Shown here piece by piece: positions 7,716 through 16,502 of a DNA stretch of 64,000 nucleotides. How positions within the stretch are numbered: position 1 is the stretch's first letter; every line of letters begins with the position of its first letter. The notes under the pieces were generated by a model. The model searched no databases and had not been told where the DNA came from. It was given only the letters and a program-made list of their open reading frames with translations. This stretch comes from CBDCRK01 sp965220955. GTDB lineage: Bacteria; Desulfobacterota; Binatia; Bin18; CBDCRK01. The stretch spans positions 41,280-105,279 of the forward strand of contig CBDCRK010000044.1 of NCBI GenBank assembly GCA_965220955.1. The letters run 5' to 3'. Made by a program: the position numbers and the translations under genes.

Positions 7716-7968
7716 TATAGCGGTTTGCACTTGAGTGGACATCAGAATTTGAGAAAGGTTGCGCTTTCCTATCACAAGAAAGGGTAGGGGCGAATCTGGT
7801 ATTCGCCAGCCCGCCTCACAAGAAAGGGTAGGGGCGAATCTCGTATTCGCCGACCCGCCCGCGACCTTGCACGGTGGGCGATCACGTCGGGCAAGATGCC
7901 CGCGATCGCCCCTACAAAACAGGGACCAGGCTCATCAACAGACGCCTACCCAAATGAAAGATGCTATA
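7716..7968 (+). mobile_element. MITE-like repeat, copy A
   Basis: This 253-bp non-coding element starts TATAGCGGTTTGCACTTGAG and ends in ...CATTTGGGTAGG-type sequence (reverse strand) and GCTATA. The ends form an imperfect inverted repeat of about 23 bp with a perfect TATAGC/GCTATA tip. Inside are two GTAGGGGCGAAT...ATTCGCC palindromes and a GGGCGATCACGTCGGGC...GCCCGCGATCGCCCCTAC hairpin. Copies occur reversed at 14074-14332 and direct at 26715-26923. TA-rich tips suit an IS630/Tc1-type non-autonomous element, which is inference. Confidence 0.75.
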
Positions 7969-8060
7969 TACTACGCGAGCGGGTGGCCGACAAGCGCTTG
8001 GCACACAACAATCATTTGCAGTAAGATGGACGTATACTCGGCTCACAACAAGGAGGGCGT

Positions 8061-8810
8061 ATGCAGAAGCGGAAAAAAGAGACGGGTGCTTGGCGGGCAA
8101 GCGGGATGCTGACACTCGGACTGGTGTGGATTTTGTGCCTGCTGCCGCTTGTTGCTCAGGCCCAGAGCGCGTCGTATCAGCAAACCTCTCTCACCGCGCT
8201 GTGCAAAATATCCGCCGCCGGCGCCTCGGGCCGCTTCGACACCGCCGAGCAGCTCTTCAGCGAGGGTAAAGACGCCGGACTCAGCGAACTACAGATGTAT
8301 GAAACCGTCTTAAACCTGCTGCCCTACATCGGCTATCCGCGTACCCTGAGCACGCTGGGACGCTTTCAGCAGGTGTATCCGGACTACATCAGCCAACGTT
8401 CCCAAGGGCAAAGCCTGCAGCCGACCGAACCCTGGTCGGAGTACGCCACGACTATCTGGGGCGAGCGTGGGATGCGAGTTCAAGAGCGGCTGACCGGCGG
8501 CAGTGAGGAGACCAAACGGCTTATCCAGCGGCTCACTCAGATCAGTCCCGAACTGGCCGAATGGGTGCGCTATGACGACTTTGGTCGGGTGTTTGGCCGA
8601 GCCGGACTGTCGCTGATCGAACGTGAAGCCATTGTGCTAGGGGCGCTGATTGCCCAGGGGGCACCCCAGATCAGTTTTCACTACAAAGCCATGCTACGGG
8701 TTGGGGGCGATGACAGTCTAGTCGATGCTCTGCTTGAGGCGGTATCGGGCATTGTGGATGAAAACGCGCTGGCCGCCGCGCGACACCATATTGCCGAAGC
8801 ACGGAAGTAG
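8061..8810 (+). CDS. Exported carboxymuconolactone decarboxylase (CMD/AhpD)-family protein
   Basis: The 249-residue protein has a long signal sequence (SGMLTLGLVWILCLLPLVAQAQS, cleavage near residue 36) after GGAGGGCG. The mature part is a tandem CMD-type helical domain: AEQLFSEGKDAGLSELQMYE, LLPYIGYPRTLSTLGRF, and in the second half GLSLIEREAIVLGALIAQGA. The CxxC pair of AhpD is absent, so it is not a thiol peroxidase partner and looks more like the lactone-decarboxylase branch. Only 22 bases separate it from the PQQ dehydrogenase. A sugar lactone made by that enzyme in the periplasm is a plausible target, by inference. Confidence 0.8.
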   Translation: MQKRKKETGAWRASGMLTLGLVWILCLLPLVAQAQSASYQQTSLTALCKISAAGASGRFDTAEQLFSEGKDAGLSELQMYETVLNLLPYIGYPRTLSTLGRFQQVYPDYISQRSQGQSLQPTEPWSEYATTIWGERGMRVQERLTGGSEETKRLIQRLTQISPELAEWVRYDDFGRVFGRAGLSLIEREAIVLGALIAQGAPQISFHYKAMLRVGGDDSLVDALLEAVSGIVDENALAAARHHIAEARK

Positions 8811-8832
8811 GAAAAATTTCGGAGAAAGCTTC

Positions 8833-10827
8833 ATGCTTGAGGTCATAGGCATGGACACACGCTTGGGCTGGGGTGTTGCCAGTGTCCTGCTCATGACCCT
8901 CATCAGCGCCTGTGATCCCTCAGCCTCCGCTCCGTTCATCCCTCGCTCCGACGCGCCGACCAGCCACTGGTCGGCCTATGGCGGTGATGAGGGCGGCCAA
9001 CGCTATAGCCCGCTTACCGACATCACCCGGGATAATGTGAAGCGCCTGGCGGTTGCCTGGGAGTACCACACCGGAGACCTGTCGGACGGGAAGGGGCAGA
9101 TTCCGTCGACCAGCGCCTTTCAAGCCACGCCTATTATGGTCGACCAGACGCTCTACTTTTGTACGCCCTTCAACCGGGTGATCGCCCTCGATCCTGAAAC
9201 TGGTGCGGAGCGCTGGACCTATGACCCGCACACCGATCTGTCCGAAGAGTACGCTAACCAGCTGGTGTGCCGTGGGGTCTCAAGCTGGCTAGACGCCGAC
9301 CGGCAGGCCGGGTCTGCCTGCCAGCGGCGTATCTTTACCGCCACCAACGATGCGCGCCTCATCGCCCTGGATGCGGCCACCGGCACGCCGTGCGCCGACT
9401 TTGGCAACAACGGCATCGTTGATCTAAATCCCGGCGTTGGGAATATCCTGTGGCGGGGCGAGTATCAGGTGACCTCACCGCCAACGATTGTTCATGATCT
9501 GGTGATCGTGGGATCGGCGGTGGCCGATAACGTGCGCGTCAATCCACCCAGTGGGGTGGTGCGGGCCTATGATACGCGGACCGGAAAGCTGCGCTGGAGC
9601 TGGGACCTTGCCCCGCCCGACTTTGTGCCCAGCAAAGACAACACCGGCTCGGCGGGCTATGCGCTGGGCACGCCAAACGTCTGGGCGCCCATGTCGGTTG
9701 ATGCCGAGCGCGACCTCGTCTTTGTGCCGACCGGCAATCCGTCGCCAGACTACTACCGAGGCGACTCGAATCTCGATTACTATGGCAGTTCGGTCGTGGC
9801 GCTCCGGGCTTCAACCGGGCAGGTTATCTGGCACTACCAGACCGTGCATCGAGACCTGTGGGATTTTGATGTTCCGGCCCAACCCGCTCTGGTCAGCCTG
9901 AGACGTGGCGGGCAATCCATTCCCGCGCTGGTCCAGGCCACAAAAATGGGCTTTCTGTTTGTTCTCCATCGCGAGACCGGTCAGCCCCTGTTCGAGGTTG
10001 AGGAGAGACCCGTCCCGCAGGGTCAGGTGCCGGGCGAGCGTCTCTCGCCTACCCAGCCCTTTCCGCTTAAGCCGCCGCCGCTGGTGCGCTTAGATCTTCG
10101 GCCTGAGCAGGCCTGGGGATTGACCCCGTGGGACCGTGGCGTGTGTCGGGACAAGCTGGAGGCCCTGCGCTGGGAGGGCATGTACACCCCGCCAAGCCGC
10201 GAGGGCACGCTAATGTACCCAGGCAATGGGGGAGGGTCAAACTGGGGCAGCGTTGCGTTTGATCCGGAGCAACAGCTGCTGATCGCCAATACCGAAGACC
10301 TGCCCTGGATGGTGCGGCTCTTTGCGGCCGAGGACTACGAACGCGAACGTGCCGCTCACCCCGGTGTCGAGATCGCGCCTCAGCACGGCATGCCGTATGC
10401 GCTACGCCGCGAAATACTTCTGTCCCCGCTGGGTCTGCCCTGTAACCCCCCGCCGTGGGGCAGCCTTGCCGCCGTCGACCTGGTCAGCGGTGAGCTGCGC
10501 TGGCAGGTGCCGCTGGGCGTGATCCGCCTGGGTCCACTCTCGTTGCCCGGTCAAGTCGGGATTCCTAACGTCGGCGGTCCGCTTGTCACCCGCAGCGGCC
10601 TGGTCTTTATTGCCGCGACCTTTGACAACTATCTACGGGCCTTCGATAGCCAGACCGGCGAAGAGCTGTGGCGGGGCAGTCTGCCGGCCGGTGGTCAGGC
10701 CACTCCTCTGACCTATCGGGCGCGCACGGGCGGGAAACAGTATATTGTTGTTGCCGCGGGTGGCTACGGACGGGCCAAGGCGCCCAATAACCTGGGCGAT
10801 GCGCTGGTCGCCTTTGGGCTTGAATAG
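8833..10827 (+). CDS. PQQ-dependent dehydrogenase lipoprotein (glucose dehydrogenase-type)
   Basis: The chosen ATG follows GGAGA by 8 bases and gives 664 residues. A lipoprotein signal is present (GVASVLLMTLISAC), so the enzyme is anchored in the periplasm. The rest is an eight-bladed quinoprotein propeller: WSAYGGDEGGQRYSPL, VAWEYHTGD, GVSSWLD, SAVADNVRVNPPSGVVRAYD, GKLRWSWDLAPPD, WHYQTVHRDLWDFD, MYPGNGGGSNWGSVAFD and GGYGR. This is the catalytic domain of membrane glucose dehydrogenase without its N-terminal membrane helices. Electrons would need another route, such as quinone or cytochrome. No cytochrome domain is seen. Confidence 0.85.
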   Translation: MLEVIGMDTRLGWGVASVLLMTLISACDPSASAPFIPRSDAPTSHWSAYGGDEGGQRYSPLTDITRDNVKRLAVAWEYHTGDLSDGKGQIPSTSAFQATPIMVDQTLYFCTPFNRVIALDPETGAERWTYDPHTDLSEEYANQLVCRGVSSWLDADRQAGSACQRRIFTATNDARLIALDAATGTPCADFGNNGIVDLNPGVGNILWRGEYQVTSPPTIVHDLVIVGSAVADNVRVNPPSGVVRAYDTRTGKLRWSWDLAPPDFVPSKDNTGSAGYALGTPNVWAPMSVDAERDLVFVPTGNPSPDYYRGDSNLDYYGSSVVALRASTGQVIWHYQTVHRDLWDFDVPAQPALVSLRRGGQSIPALVQATKMGFLFVLHRETGQPLFEVEERPVPQGQVPGERLSPTQPFPLKPPPLVRLDLRPEQAWGLTPWDRGVCRDKLEALRWEGMYTPPSREGTLMYPGNGGGSNWGSVAFDPEQQLLIANTEDLPWMVRLFAAEDYERERAAHPGVEIAPQHGMPYALRREILLSPLGLPCNPPPWGSLAAVDLVSGELRWQVPLGVIRLGPLSLPGQVGIPNVGGPLVTRSGLVFIAATFDNYLRAFDSQTGEELWRGSLPAGGQATPLTYRARTGGKQYIVVAAGGYGRAKAPNNLGDALVAFGLE

Positions 10828-10887
10828 TGGGGGATTGAGAGATTACGATGTCTCAGGAATACATGAGGCAAGGAGAGAGTTGCAGTG

Positions 10888-10983
10888 ATGAAGTTCGGCA
10901 TTATGGTCATGCCCCAACACTCGCGAACCGATTCGCCGACCAAAATAAGCGTAGTTCGTCATGCGAGGCTGTTAGGTGACTAA
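10888..10983 (+). pseudogene. N-terminal stub of an LLM-class flavin oxidoreductase
   Basis: AAGGAGAGA precedes an ATG that starts MKFGIMVMPQHS, the typical first strand of F420/FMN-dependent luciferase-like monooxygenases. The frame ends after 31 codons and the barrel is missing. It is a truncated remnant left between the PQQ dehydrogenase and the nuclease gene. Confidence 0.45.
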
Positions 10984-11030
10984 CCTACGGCTGACGCCAG
11001 AGAGCAAATCCAAACAGGAGGGTACGCGAC

Positions 11031-11780
11031 ATGGAAGAGGATATTAGAACATTTCTGAAAGGGTTCTCGGCGTCTGAGTTGGAAAAGCGGGATATTCTGC
11101 AACCGCACAAAAGGGACGATTACTGGCTCATGGCCAAGAGTGTCTCTCCGCTGACCGAACTGATGAAGGAACACGGCGTCACTCGATTAGTAGCTGAGGA
11201 ACGAAAGTGGTTTCTAAAGTCAGACGGTGAATTTGCTAACCCCTCATCCAGCCAAGTTCGGCGAGGCCGAGTCGGAGAGTTGCAAAACCTGAGCAGTATT
11301 TTCGATTACCAAAATAAACATATCAACCCGTATTTCCGTTCTCGATCTGGGCAAGAACCATCAGACGATCAAGCGGAAGAAATGCCTGAGATTCAGGAAA
11401 GTGACGATCCAGAGCAGATCAAGTTCGGCCTCGAAAGAGACCTTCAACGCGCCCTGCGTATCAGCATTGCCCAGTTGGAGCCGGGCCTCAATATTATTGA
11501 CGGCGGCAGCGAAAGAAGCGTGGCGGCTGGTCGGGTCGACATCACAGCCGAGGATAATGAAGGGCGACTGGTGGTTATCGAGCTTAAAGCCGGTACGGCA
11601 CAACTCGACGCCATCTCTCAAATTTTGTCCTACATGGGGAGCATCGATGCCGAAGGAAGACCGGTCAGAGGGATATTGATCGCCCACGACTTCCATGATC
11701 GTGTTGTTTATGCGGCCAAGGCGGTGCCGAATCTATCCTTAAAAGCGTACTCGTTCCAATTCTCTTTTGAAGATCGCTAA
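11031..11780 (+). CDS. NucS/EndoMS-like endonuclease domain protein
   Basis: The 249-residue protein ends in a clear NucS-type nuclease domain (about 128-245). It has KFGLERDLQRALR, QLEPGLNIIDGGSER, then the PD-(D/E)xK core GRVDITAED (D170), LVVIELKAG (E184, K186) and QILSYMGSI. NucS/EndoMS cuts mismatched DNA in archaea and actinobacteria. This protein instead has an unrelated helical N-terminal half (1-115) with a DDYWLMAKSVSPLTELM segment, so it is one of the fused variants with no known role. CAGGAGGGTACGCGAC precedes the ATG. It stands upstream of a small-protein/PIN pair, which could mean a defence context. Confidence 0.8.
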   Translation: MEEDIRTFLKGFSASELEKRDILQPHKRDDYWLMAKSVSPLTELMKEHGVTRLVAEERKWFLKSDGEFANPSSSQVRRGRVGELQNLSSIFDYQNKHINPYFRSRSGQEPSDDQAEEMPEIQESDDPEQIKFGLERDLQRALRISIAQLEPGLNIIDGGSERSVAAGRVDITAEDNEGRLVVIELKAGTAQLDAISQILSYMGSIDAEGRPVRGILIAHDFHDRVVYAAKAVPNLSLKAYSFQFSFEDR

Positions 11781-11879
11781 ACCCCCTGCACTCCCGGCAT
11801 TGCAAGCCCGGGAGGTCGGATGAACGGCGCGTAATCCGAGGCCCCTGCCACTGATGGAACCACGGAGTTGGAGGTTCAA

Positions 11880-12185
11880 ATGGACGTGAAAGAAGCCGTG
11901 CGAACGGCAAGAAAATACACCGCCGAACTGTTTGCCGACGATGGCATCGAGAATATAGGTCTCGAAGAGGTTGTGTTCGACGACGCGGAAAAAGCCTGGA
12001 AAGTAACGTTTGGCTTCTCTCGACCGTGGGATCGAGTGGAACCGGGCCTCGCGGCGGAGTTGAAAAGGGCCGCCACCGGAGCTCACCTCGAATGGAAGCG
12101 GCGTTCCTTCAAGGTCGTTCAAATTGATGACCATACCGGGCGTGTCGTATCCATGACCCATCGCACTCTGCCCGCCTCGAATTGA
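11880..12185 (+). CDS. Small acidic protein paired with a PIN gene
   Basis: The ATG lies 6 bases after GGAGG and gives 101 residues. It reads VKEAVRTARKYTAELFADDG, then IGLEEVVFDDAEKAWKVTFGFSRPWD and ends in a basic strand. I recall similar proteins encoded directly before a PIN-domain gene of the IDANLLVLLVVG type, but know no family name. Its stop is 4 bases from the PIN start, a toxin-antitoxin-like spacing, so an antitoxin or cognate-partner role is inferred. Confidence 0.7.
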   Translation: MDVKEAVRTARKYTAELFADDGIENIGLEEVVFDDAEKAWKVTFGFSRPWDRVEPGLAAELKRAATGAHLEWKRRSFKVVQIDDHTGRVVSMTHRTLPASN

Positions 12186-12189
12186 GCCG

Positions 12190-12339
12190 ATGCGCCCCGC
12201 CGAAGCGTTCATAGACGCGAATCTGCTCGTGCTGCTTGTTGTCGGCTCGGTAGATCGAAAGTTGATCGCCACACATCGCCGGACAAGAAGATTTACACCT
12301 TTCCGGCCGCTTCTTCGGACTCGTCACCAAGCCGGGTGA
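12190..12339 (+). pseudogene. PIN-domain protein, truncated and frameshifted
   Basis: The start reads FIDANLLVLLVVGSVDRKLI, then ATHRRTRRFTP, the first strand and helix of a PIN nuclease with the catalytic Asp in IDAN. After about residue 37 the frame loses similarity and stops at residue 49. In another frame the bases continue GLVTKPGEIIMNPV before running into the serpin 3' end at 12345. Both a frameshift and loss of the C-terminal acidic residues make it inactive. It would have been the toxin-like partner of the upstream gene. Confidence 0.6.
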
Positions 12340-12344
12340 GATCA

Positions 12345-13976
12345 TCATGAATCCTGTGGCCGCATTACCCGTCCCAAGAACAGCACCGCTCCAGTCTGAC
12401 TATCGCGAATGAGGAAGAGAAAGGGGCGGTCGGCCCGAAAGACCGGGGTTGGCGAGAATAGACGGAGTCCCACCATCCTCATGGTCGCTGCGCTTGCTGC
12501 CGCCGCTTCGGTCCCTTCCTCATCGACTTGCACAAATGCCTTGTGGGCAACCTGCGAAAGAGCCAGCTCAGACGCCTGTGGTGCGTCACTTATCCCGGTA
12601 AATCCGCCCGCTTGAAAGGCGGCCGGCATGCCCAGGGCTGAAAGCGTATTTGTGAGACTATAGCTGGTTTCCATCCTGAACCTGGGCAGATAGACGTGCA
12701 CTTCCTGAAGAGAGAGCAGTGCCAGCCAAGTAGGTAAGGCTTCGGCTGTGAGGCGGTGTTCAAGCTTGTGTATAGCGTTGTGGCTGCGAGGCAGGAGGAT
12801 CACCATTGACAGCGTGTTGCCGCGGTAAGGGATCTCCAACATTTGAAAGCCATCGGGATTGGGGGGAAGTGCCCAGCCCGGGGCTTCGTCGATATAGACC
12901 GGTTCTCGTTTTGTTCCGTCAGGCATTAATTCCACATACCGAAAATGTCTCTTCTGAGCGCTCATTGTGGAGTCTTCGGTCTTGGGGTTTTGAGTGCTCA
13001 TCAACTGCATCGGTGTCTGAAGCCCGTCAAAAAGCGTGAAGTCTTCCGTCTTGGTGTACTGTTTCTGAAACGGTTTATCCCAATTGCCTTTGAAGTAAAT
13101 CGCGTTTGTCAGCACCAGCCGGGTTGCCCAATCCACGCTTCCCGGTGGGAGCATATTCCGAATCCGGTTTTTCGTCTGCTGCTCTATCCATGCATTGATC
13201 TGGAGACGAGCGGTATCTGGAGCCTGCAGGAAATCAACCGGAAAGCTGACCGCCCCATAAGCCATCTGTAGGGCCTGCACAAACTGTGGACGAAAGGGAA
13301 AAGTCTGTTCGCCCCACAGGGCATTCGCAACGCGGAGTTCATACTGATTCACCTGTTGGCGCAAGGTGTTGATTTCAGCTGTAACAGACAGGGCGCGGTG
13401 ATCCATCTCCGTCTGTTCATGGCTCGAGCGCTGGCGCAGCATACCAAGAAGGTCAGCAAGGCGGTTGAAAATCGACCAGATCTCCGGCTGTTGGTTGAGC
13501 GTGTCGAGTTCGTCTTCCAATTTGGTAAGCCTGTTTGTTATGTCTTGCGCCTGGGCGGGATCTGCTGGACCGCCGGTCAGCCGCTGCTGCAGGTCGGCCA
13601 CACCGGTATGGATGACGGTGGTATCCCAGGGCTGTCCGTTGCTACCGGAGCGTTGTAGCGCTACGGGAAACCGCAAGCCTTCACCCATTTGTCGGGCGGT
13701 TTCTCCGCGTGCCCCTTCCATGACCATGCCCAGAGCACTGAACAGGGAGTAGGGCGAAAAAAACAGATTGTCCTTTTCTTGTTCTTGAGACAGACGCCGG
13801 TAGAGCGCAATGGCAAAGTCATTATTAGCCTGAACAGTCTGTGCCGTTGCCAGACCAACGGATTTTTCCTCCGCGCTTTGTGCTGCCCAGACCTCCTGGC
13901 TGTACACACCAAGGACAAAAACGCTGAGCTGTACAGCAACGAACCTGGCGATCTCTTGGGCGCTCTCTTGCTTCAT
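12345..13976 (-). CDS. Secreted serpin-family protease inhibitor
   Basis: The ATG at 13976 follows AAGGAGAG by 6 bases and precedes a signal peptide (RFVAVQLSVFVLGVYSQEVWAA), giving 543 residues for export. The serpin fold is clear: NDFAIALYRRLSQE, NLFFSPYSLFSALGMVMEGA, INAWIEQQTKNRI, LVLTNAIYFKGNWDKPF, FQMLEIPYRGNTLSMVILLP and the breach/hinge VDEEGTEAAAASAATM. An Ala-rich hinge marks an inhibitory serpin. Counting from the hinge puts P1 near MRM-V-G. An insertion of about 100 residues (roughly 115-215) with coiled-coil-like helices makes it longer than the usual 370-420 residues. Repeat copy B abuts its upstream side. Confidence 0.9.
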   Translation of the reverse strand: MKQESAQEIARFVAVQLSVFVLGVYSQEVWAAQSAEEKSVGLATAQTVQANNDFAIALYRRLSQEQEKDNLFFSPYSLFSALGMVMEGARGETARQMGEGLRFPVALQRSGSNGQPWDTTVIHTGVADLQQRLTGGPADPAQAQDITNRLTKLEDELDTLNQQPEIWSIFNRLADLLGMLRQRSSHEQTEMDHRALSVTAEINTLRQQVNQYELRVANALWGEQTFPFRPQFVQALQMAYGAVSFPVDFLQAPDTARLQINAWIEQQTKNRIRNMLPPGSVDWATRLVLTNAIYFKGNWDKPFQKQYTKTEDFTLFDGLQTPMQLMSTQNPKTEDSTMSAQKRHFRYVELMPDGTKREPVYIDEAPGWALPPNPDGFQMLEIPYRGNTLSMVILLPRSHNAIHKLEHRLTAEALPTWLALLSLQEVHVYLPRFRMETSYSLTNTLSALGMPAAFQAGGFTGISDAPQASELALSQVAHKAFVQVDEEGTEAAAASAATMRMVGLRLFSPTPVFRADRPFLFLIRDSQTGAVLFLGRVMRPQDS

Positions 13977-14073
13977 GCCGCTCTCCTTGTTTTCTGGAAC
14001 CTCCAGGCAGTGTGTCTGATACAATAAGGTCTGTTTGTACCAAGTCTGGTTTACAACAGCAAGGTTTTGGGCA

Positions 14074-14332
14074 TATAGCATCTTTCATTTGGGTAGGGGA
14101 CTATTGATGATCCTGGTCCCTGTTTTGTAGGGGTGATCGCGGGCATCTTGCCCGACGTGATCGCCCACTGTGCAAGGTCGCGGGCGGGTCGGCGAATACG
14201 AGATTCGCCCCTACCCTTACGAGATGTTGTGAGGTGGGCTGGCGAATACGAGATTCGCCCCTACGCTTTGTTGTGATAGGAAAGCGCAACCTTTCTCAAA
14301 TTCTGATGTCCACTCAAGTGCAAACCGCTATA
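14074..14332 (-). mobile_element. MITE-like repeat, copy B (inverted)
   Basis: This is the reverse-oriented copy of the element at 7716-7968, 259 bp long, with TATAGCATC at its left and CCGCTATA at its right end. It keeps the internal GGCGAATACGAGATTCGCC palindromes and the CCCGACGTGATCGCCC hairpin. It lies about 100 bases upstream of the serpin start, so it could carry or disturb that promoter. With copy A it frames 7.7-14.3 kb. Confidence 0.75.
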
Positions 14333-14474
14333 AAAGAGACAGGTTACGAATGACATAGCGTTGAGTACAGAAGGCTAGTTCACTGACAACTAGGAAGAAT
14401 GGGAAGAGATTTGCATTCCTGTCGAAAGAGGGTAAAGTTAACCTAGCACTTTCAGACAAAAGGGGGGGCAAAGT

Positions 14475-15671
14475 ATGCAGGCATTAGATCACATCAAAAT
14501 TCTTGACCTCACACAGTTCGAGGCCGGGCCTTCGTGTACCGAGATCCTTGCTTTTCTTGGCGCCGAGGTGGTGAAGGTGGAGTCTCCGAAAGGGGGAGAC
14601 CAGGGGCGTTACCTTATCACTGATCAAGCCGGTTTAGACTCTCCCTACTTCCTGCTGCTCAATGCCAACAAGAGAAGTATCACGTTGAATCTAAAGAGTG
14701 AAAAGGGAAAAGCTATTTTTAGGCAGATGGTTCCCCAGTTTGACGTAATGATCGAAAACTATGGGCCAGGAGCAATCCAGGAACTGGGTTTAGGATATGA
14801 CACGGTTCAAGCGCTCAACCCCCGCATTGTTTATGCCCAGGTTAAAGGGTTTGGTACCTATGGCCCTTATGCTTCGTTTAAGAGTTTTGACATGATCGCT
14901 CAGGCTACAGGTGGAGCAATGAGCGTCACCGGCTTTCCCGGCTCTTCACCCTTAAGGCCGGGTCCTACCATTGGTGACACAGGCACTGGCATCCACTGCG
15001 CTATTGGCGTGCTTGCCGCTATCCTCCAGCGAGAGAAAACGGGCAAGGGACAGCACATTGAGGTAGCCATGCAGGATGCGGTGGTCAACCTCAGCCGTGT
15101 GGCCATGCTCGGTCACTATCTTACTGGCTCGCCGGTAGAACGAACCGGTAACCGAATCTCGGTGATGGCTCCTACCGACCTCTACCCTTGCCATCCCGGC
15201 GGCTCTAATGACTATGTCTACATCATCACCTCTACCCTGGAGATGTGGGAAAGCCTGCTCAAGGCAATGGATCGGGCTGATCTTATCGACGATCCTCGTT
15301 ATACCGATCAGCGCTCCCGCAACAAGCATTTTGACGAGGTCTACACCGCCATCAAGACCTGGACAGAGAAACGTACCAAGTTTGAAGCAATGGAAATTCT
15401 GGGCAAGGCTGGGGTGCCCTGCGGGGCGGTGCTCGATTCGGGAGATATTCTTACCAACGAGCACTTGCGGACCCGCGGGATGATCACAACAATTGAGCAC
15501 CCTGCCCGCGGCGCTTTTACCATGCCTGGCTGCGCGGTGCAGATGTCTGACTCTCCTACAGAGGTCAAACCTGCTCCGCTTCTTGGCCAGCACAACGAAG
15601 AGGTCTACGGTGCCCTCATTGGGCTCACTCGGGCAGACCTAGCCGGGCTCAAAGAGGAAGGAGTTATTTGA
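14475..15671 (+). CDS. CaiB/BaiF-type CoA-transferase (family III)
   Basis: The 398-residue protein starts HIKILDLTQFEAGPSCTEIL, then AFLGAEVVKVESPKGGDQGR, the standard opening of class III CoA-transferases. It continues with FLLLNANKRSITLNLKSEKG, VMIENYGPGA, VYAQVKGFGTYGPYASFKSF, GDTGTGIHCAIGVLAAILQR with the catalytic Asp, and LRTRGMITTIEHP. Members move CoA between organic acids. AGGGGGG lies about 8 bases before the ATG. The next four genes follow in the same direction with small gaps, which suggests that CoA activation of an acid belongs to the same pathway. Confidence 0.92.
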   Translation: MQALDHIKILDLTQFEAGPSCTEILAFLGAEVVKVESPKGGDQGRYLITDQAGLDSPYFLLLNANKRSITLNLKSEKGKAIFRQMVPQFDVMIENYGPGAIQELGLGYDTVQALNPRIVYAQVKGFGTYGPYASFKSFDMIAQATGGAMSVTGFPGSSPLRPGPTIGDTGTGIHCAIGVLAAILQREKTGKGQHIEVAMQDAVVNLSRVAMLGHYLTGSPVERTGNRISVMAPTDLYPCHPGGSNDYVYIITSTLEMWESLLKAMDRADLIDDPRYTDQRSRNKHFDEVYTAIKTWTEKRTKFEAMEILGKAGVPCGAVLDSGDILTNEHLRTRGMITTIEHPARGAFTMPGCAVQMSDSPTEVKPAPLLGQHNEEVYGALIGLTRADLAGLKEEGVI

Positions 15672-15678
15672 CGGACAC

Positions 15679-16497
15679 GTGGATTCCTCTGTACTCCAGG
15701 ATCTTTACGGGCCGCAACTTGGTTATCTTGGGGCGGCCATTTTGCAGGTGACGCGGGAGCTGGCCAAAACTGTGCCCTCCCCACGTGAGGCTCCCTATTT
15801 TGGGCTTGACCACCTAAGCGGTGGTGGAGGACTGGAGCTTCTTGATCATCTAACCAGTAGGGGCATCTTCCGCACATATGAGTTCGTGTTGGATATGGGT
15901 TCAGGTCCAGGTGGCCTAGCCCGCTGGCTTGCCCGGCGTTATGGAGTGAGGGTTGCAGGAGTAGACCTTTCTTCTGCTATGGTCACAACCGCCACTCTGC
16001 TTACGCAAAAGATAGGTTTGCAGGACAAGGTCTACTTTTACGCCGCTGATGCCCGAGTTCTGCCTTTTCGCGCCAAAGCCTTCACCCATGTCTGGAGCGT
16101 AATGTCGATCCGGCCAATGCCCGATAAACGCGTGGTCTTCCGCGAGGCCTTCCGGGTGGTTCGCCCAGGCGGGCGTCTTGCCATGCAGGAAACAGTGCCC
16201 ATAAGCCCTATGGATGCAGGAGACCTGGCTCAACACTTTGCCCCGTTAGAGACCTATCTCAGCGCTATTGAAGCGGCGGGGTTTGTTGACATCGAGGTCC
16301 ATGATGTCACCCCCTTGGCAAAAGAGAGCCCCCACATTGTACAGCTTGCGCGCACACGTCTTGATCAACTCTTAGAAAGACGGTTTGGACAAGATAAGGA
16401 ATTTCGCTGGGTACAAACAAGGCTAGCTTGGGAGCAAGAGATTCGGCGGTCAGGCGCTCTAAAAACGGTTCATATCTTTGCTCGCCGTCCCGCCTGA
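15679..16497 (+). CDS. Class I SAM-dependent methyltransferase
   Basis: The likely start is GTG, 7 bases after the CoA-transferase stop, giving 272 residues. Motif I is VLDMGSGPGGLARWLARRYG (about 71-90), followed by GVDLSSAM (motif Post I), FYAADARVLPFRAKAFTHVW (motif II) and VRPGGRLAMQE. It resembles the ubiquinone/menaquinone and small-molecule methyltransferases of the UbiE type. The substrate is unknown. Its position inside the CoA-transferase/hydantoinase run suggests a pathway-specific O- or N-methylation. Confidence 0.88.
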   Translation: MDSSVLQDLYGPQLGYLGAAILQVTRELAKTVPSPREAPYFGLDHLSGGGGLELLDHLTSRGIFRTYEFVLDMGSGPGGLARWLARRYGVRVAGVDLSSAMVTTATLLTQKIGLQDKVYFYAADARVLPFRAKAFTHVWSVMSIRPMPDKRVVFREAFRVVRPGGRLAMQETVPISPMDAGDLAQHFAPLETYLSAIEAAGFVDIEVHDVTPLAKESPHIVQLARTRLDQLLERRFGQDKEFRWVQTRLAWEQEIRRSGALKTVHIFARRPA

Positions 16498-16502
16498 TTT
16501 TG

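Noticed and set aside
7716..14332. Reading copies A and B as ends of a classical composite transposon
   Set aside because: Neither copy encodes a transposase and no target duplication outside the pair is visible, so only a weaker claim is made in the findings.
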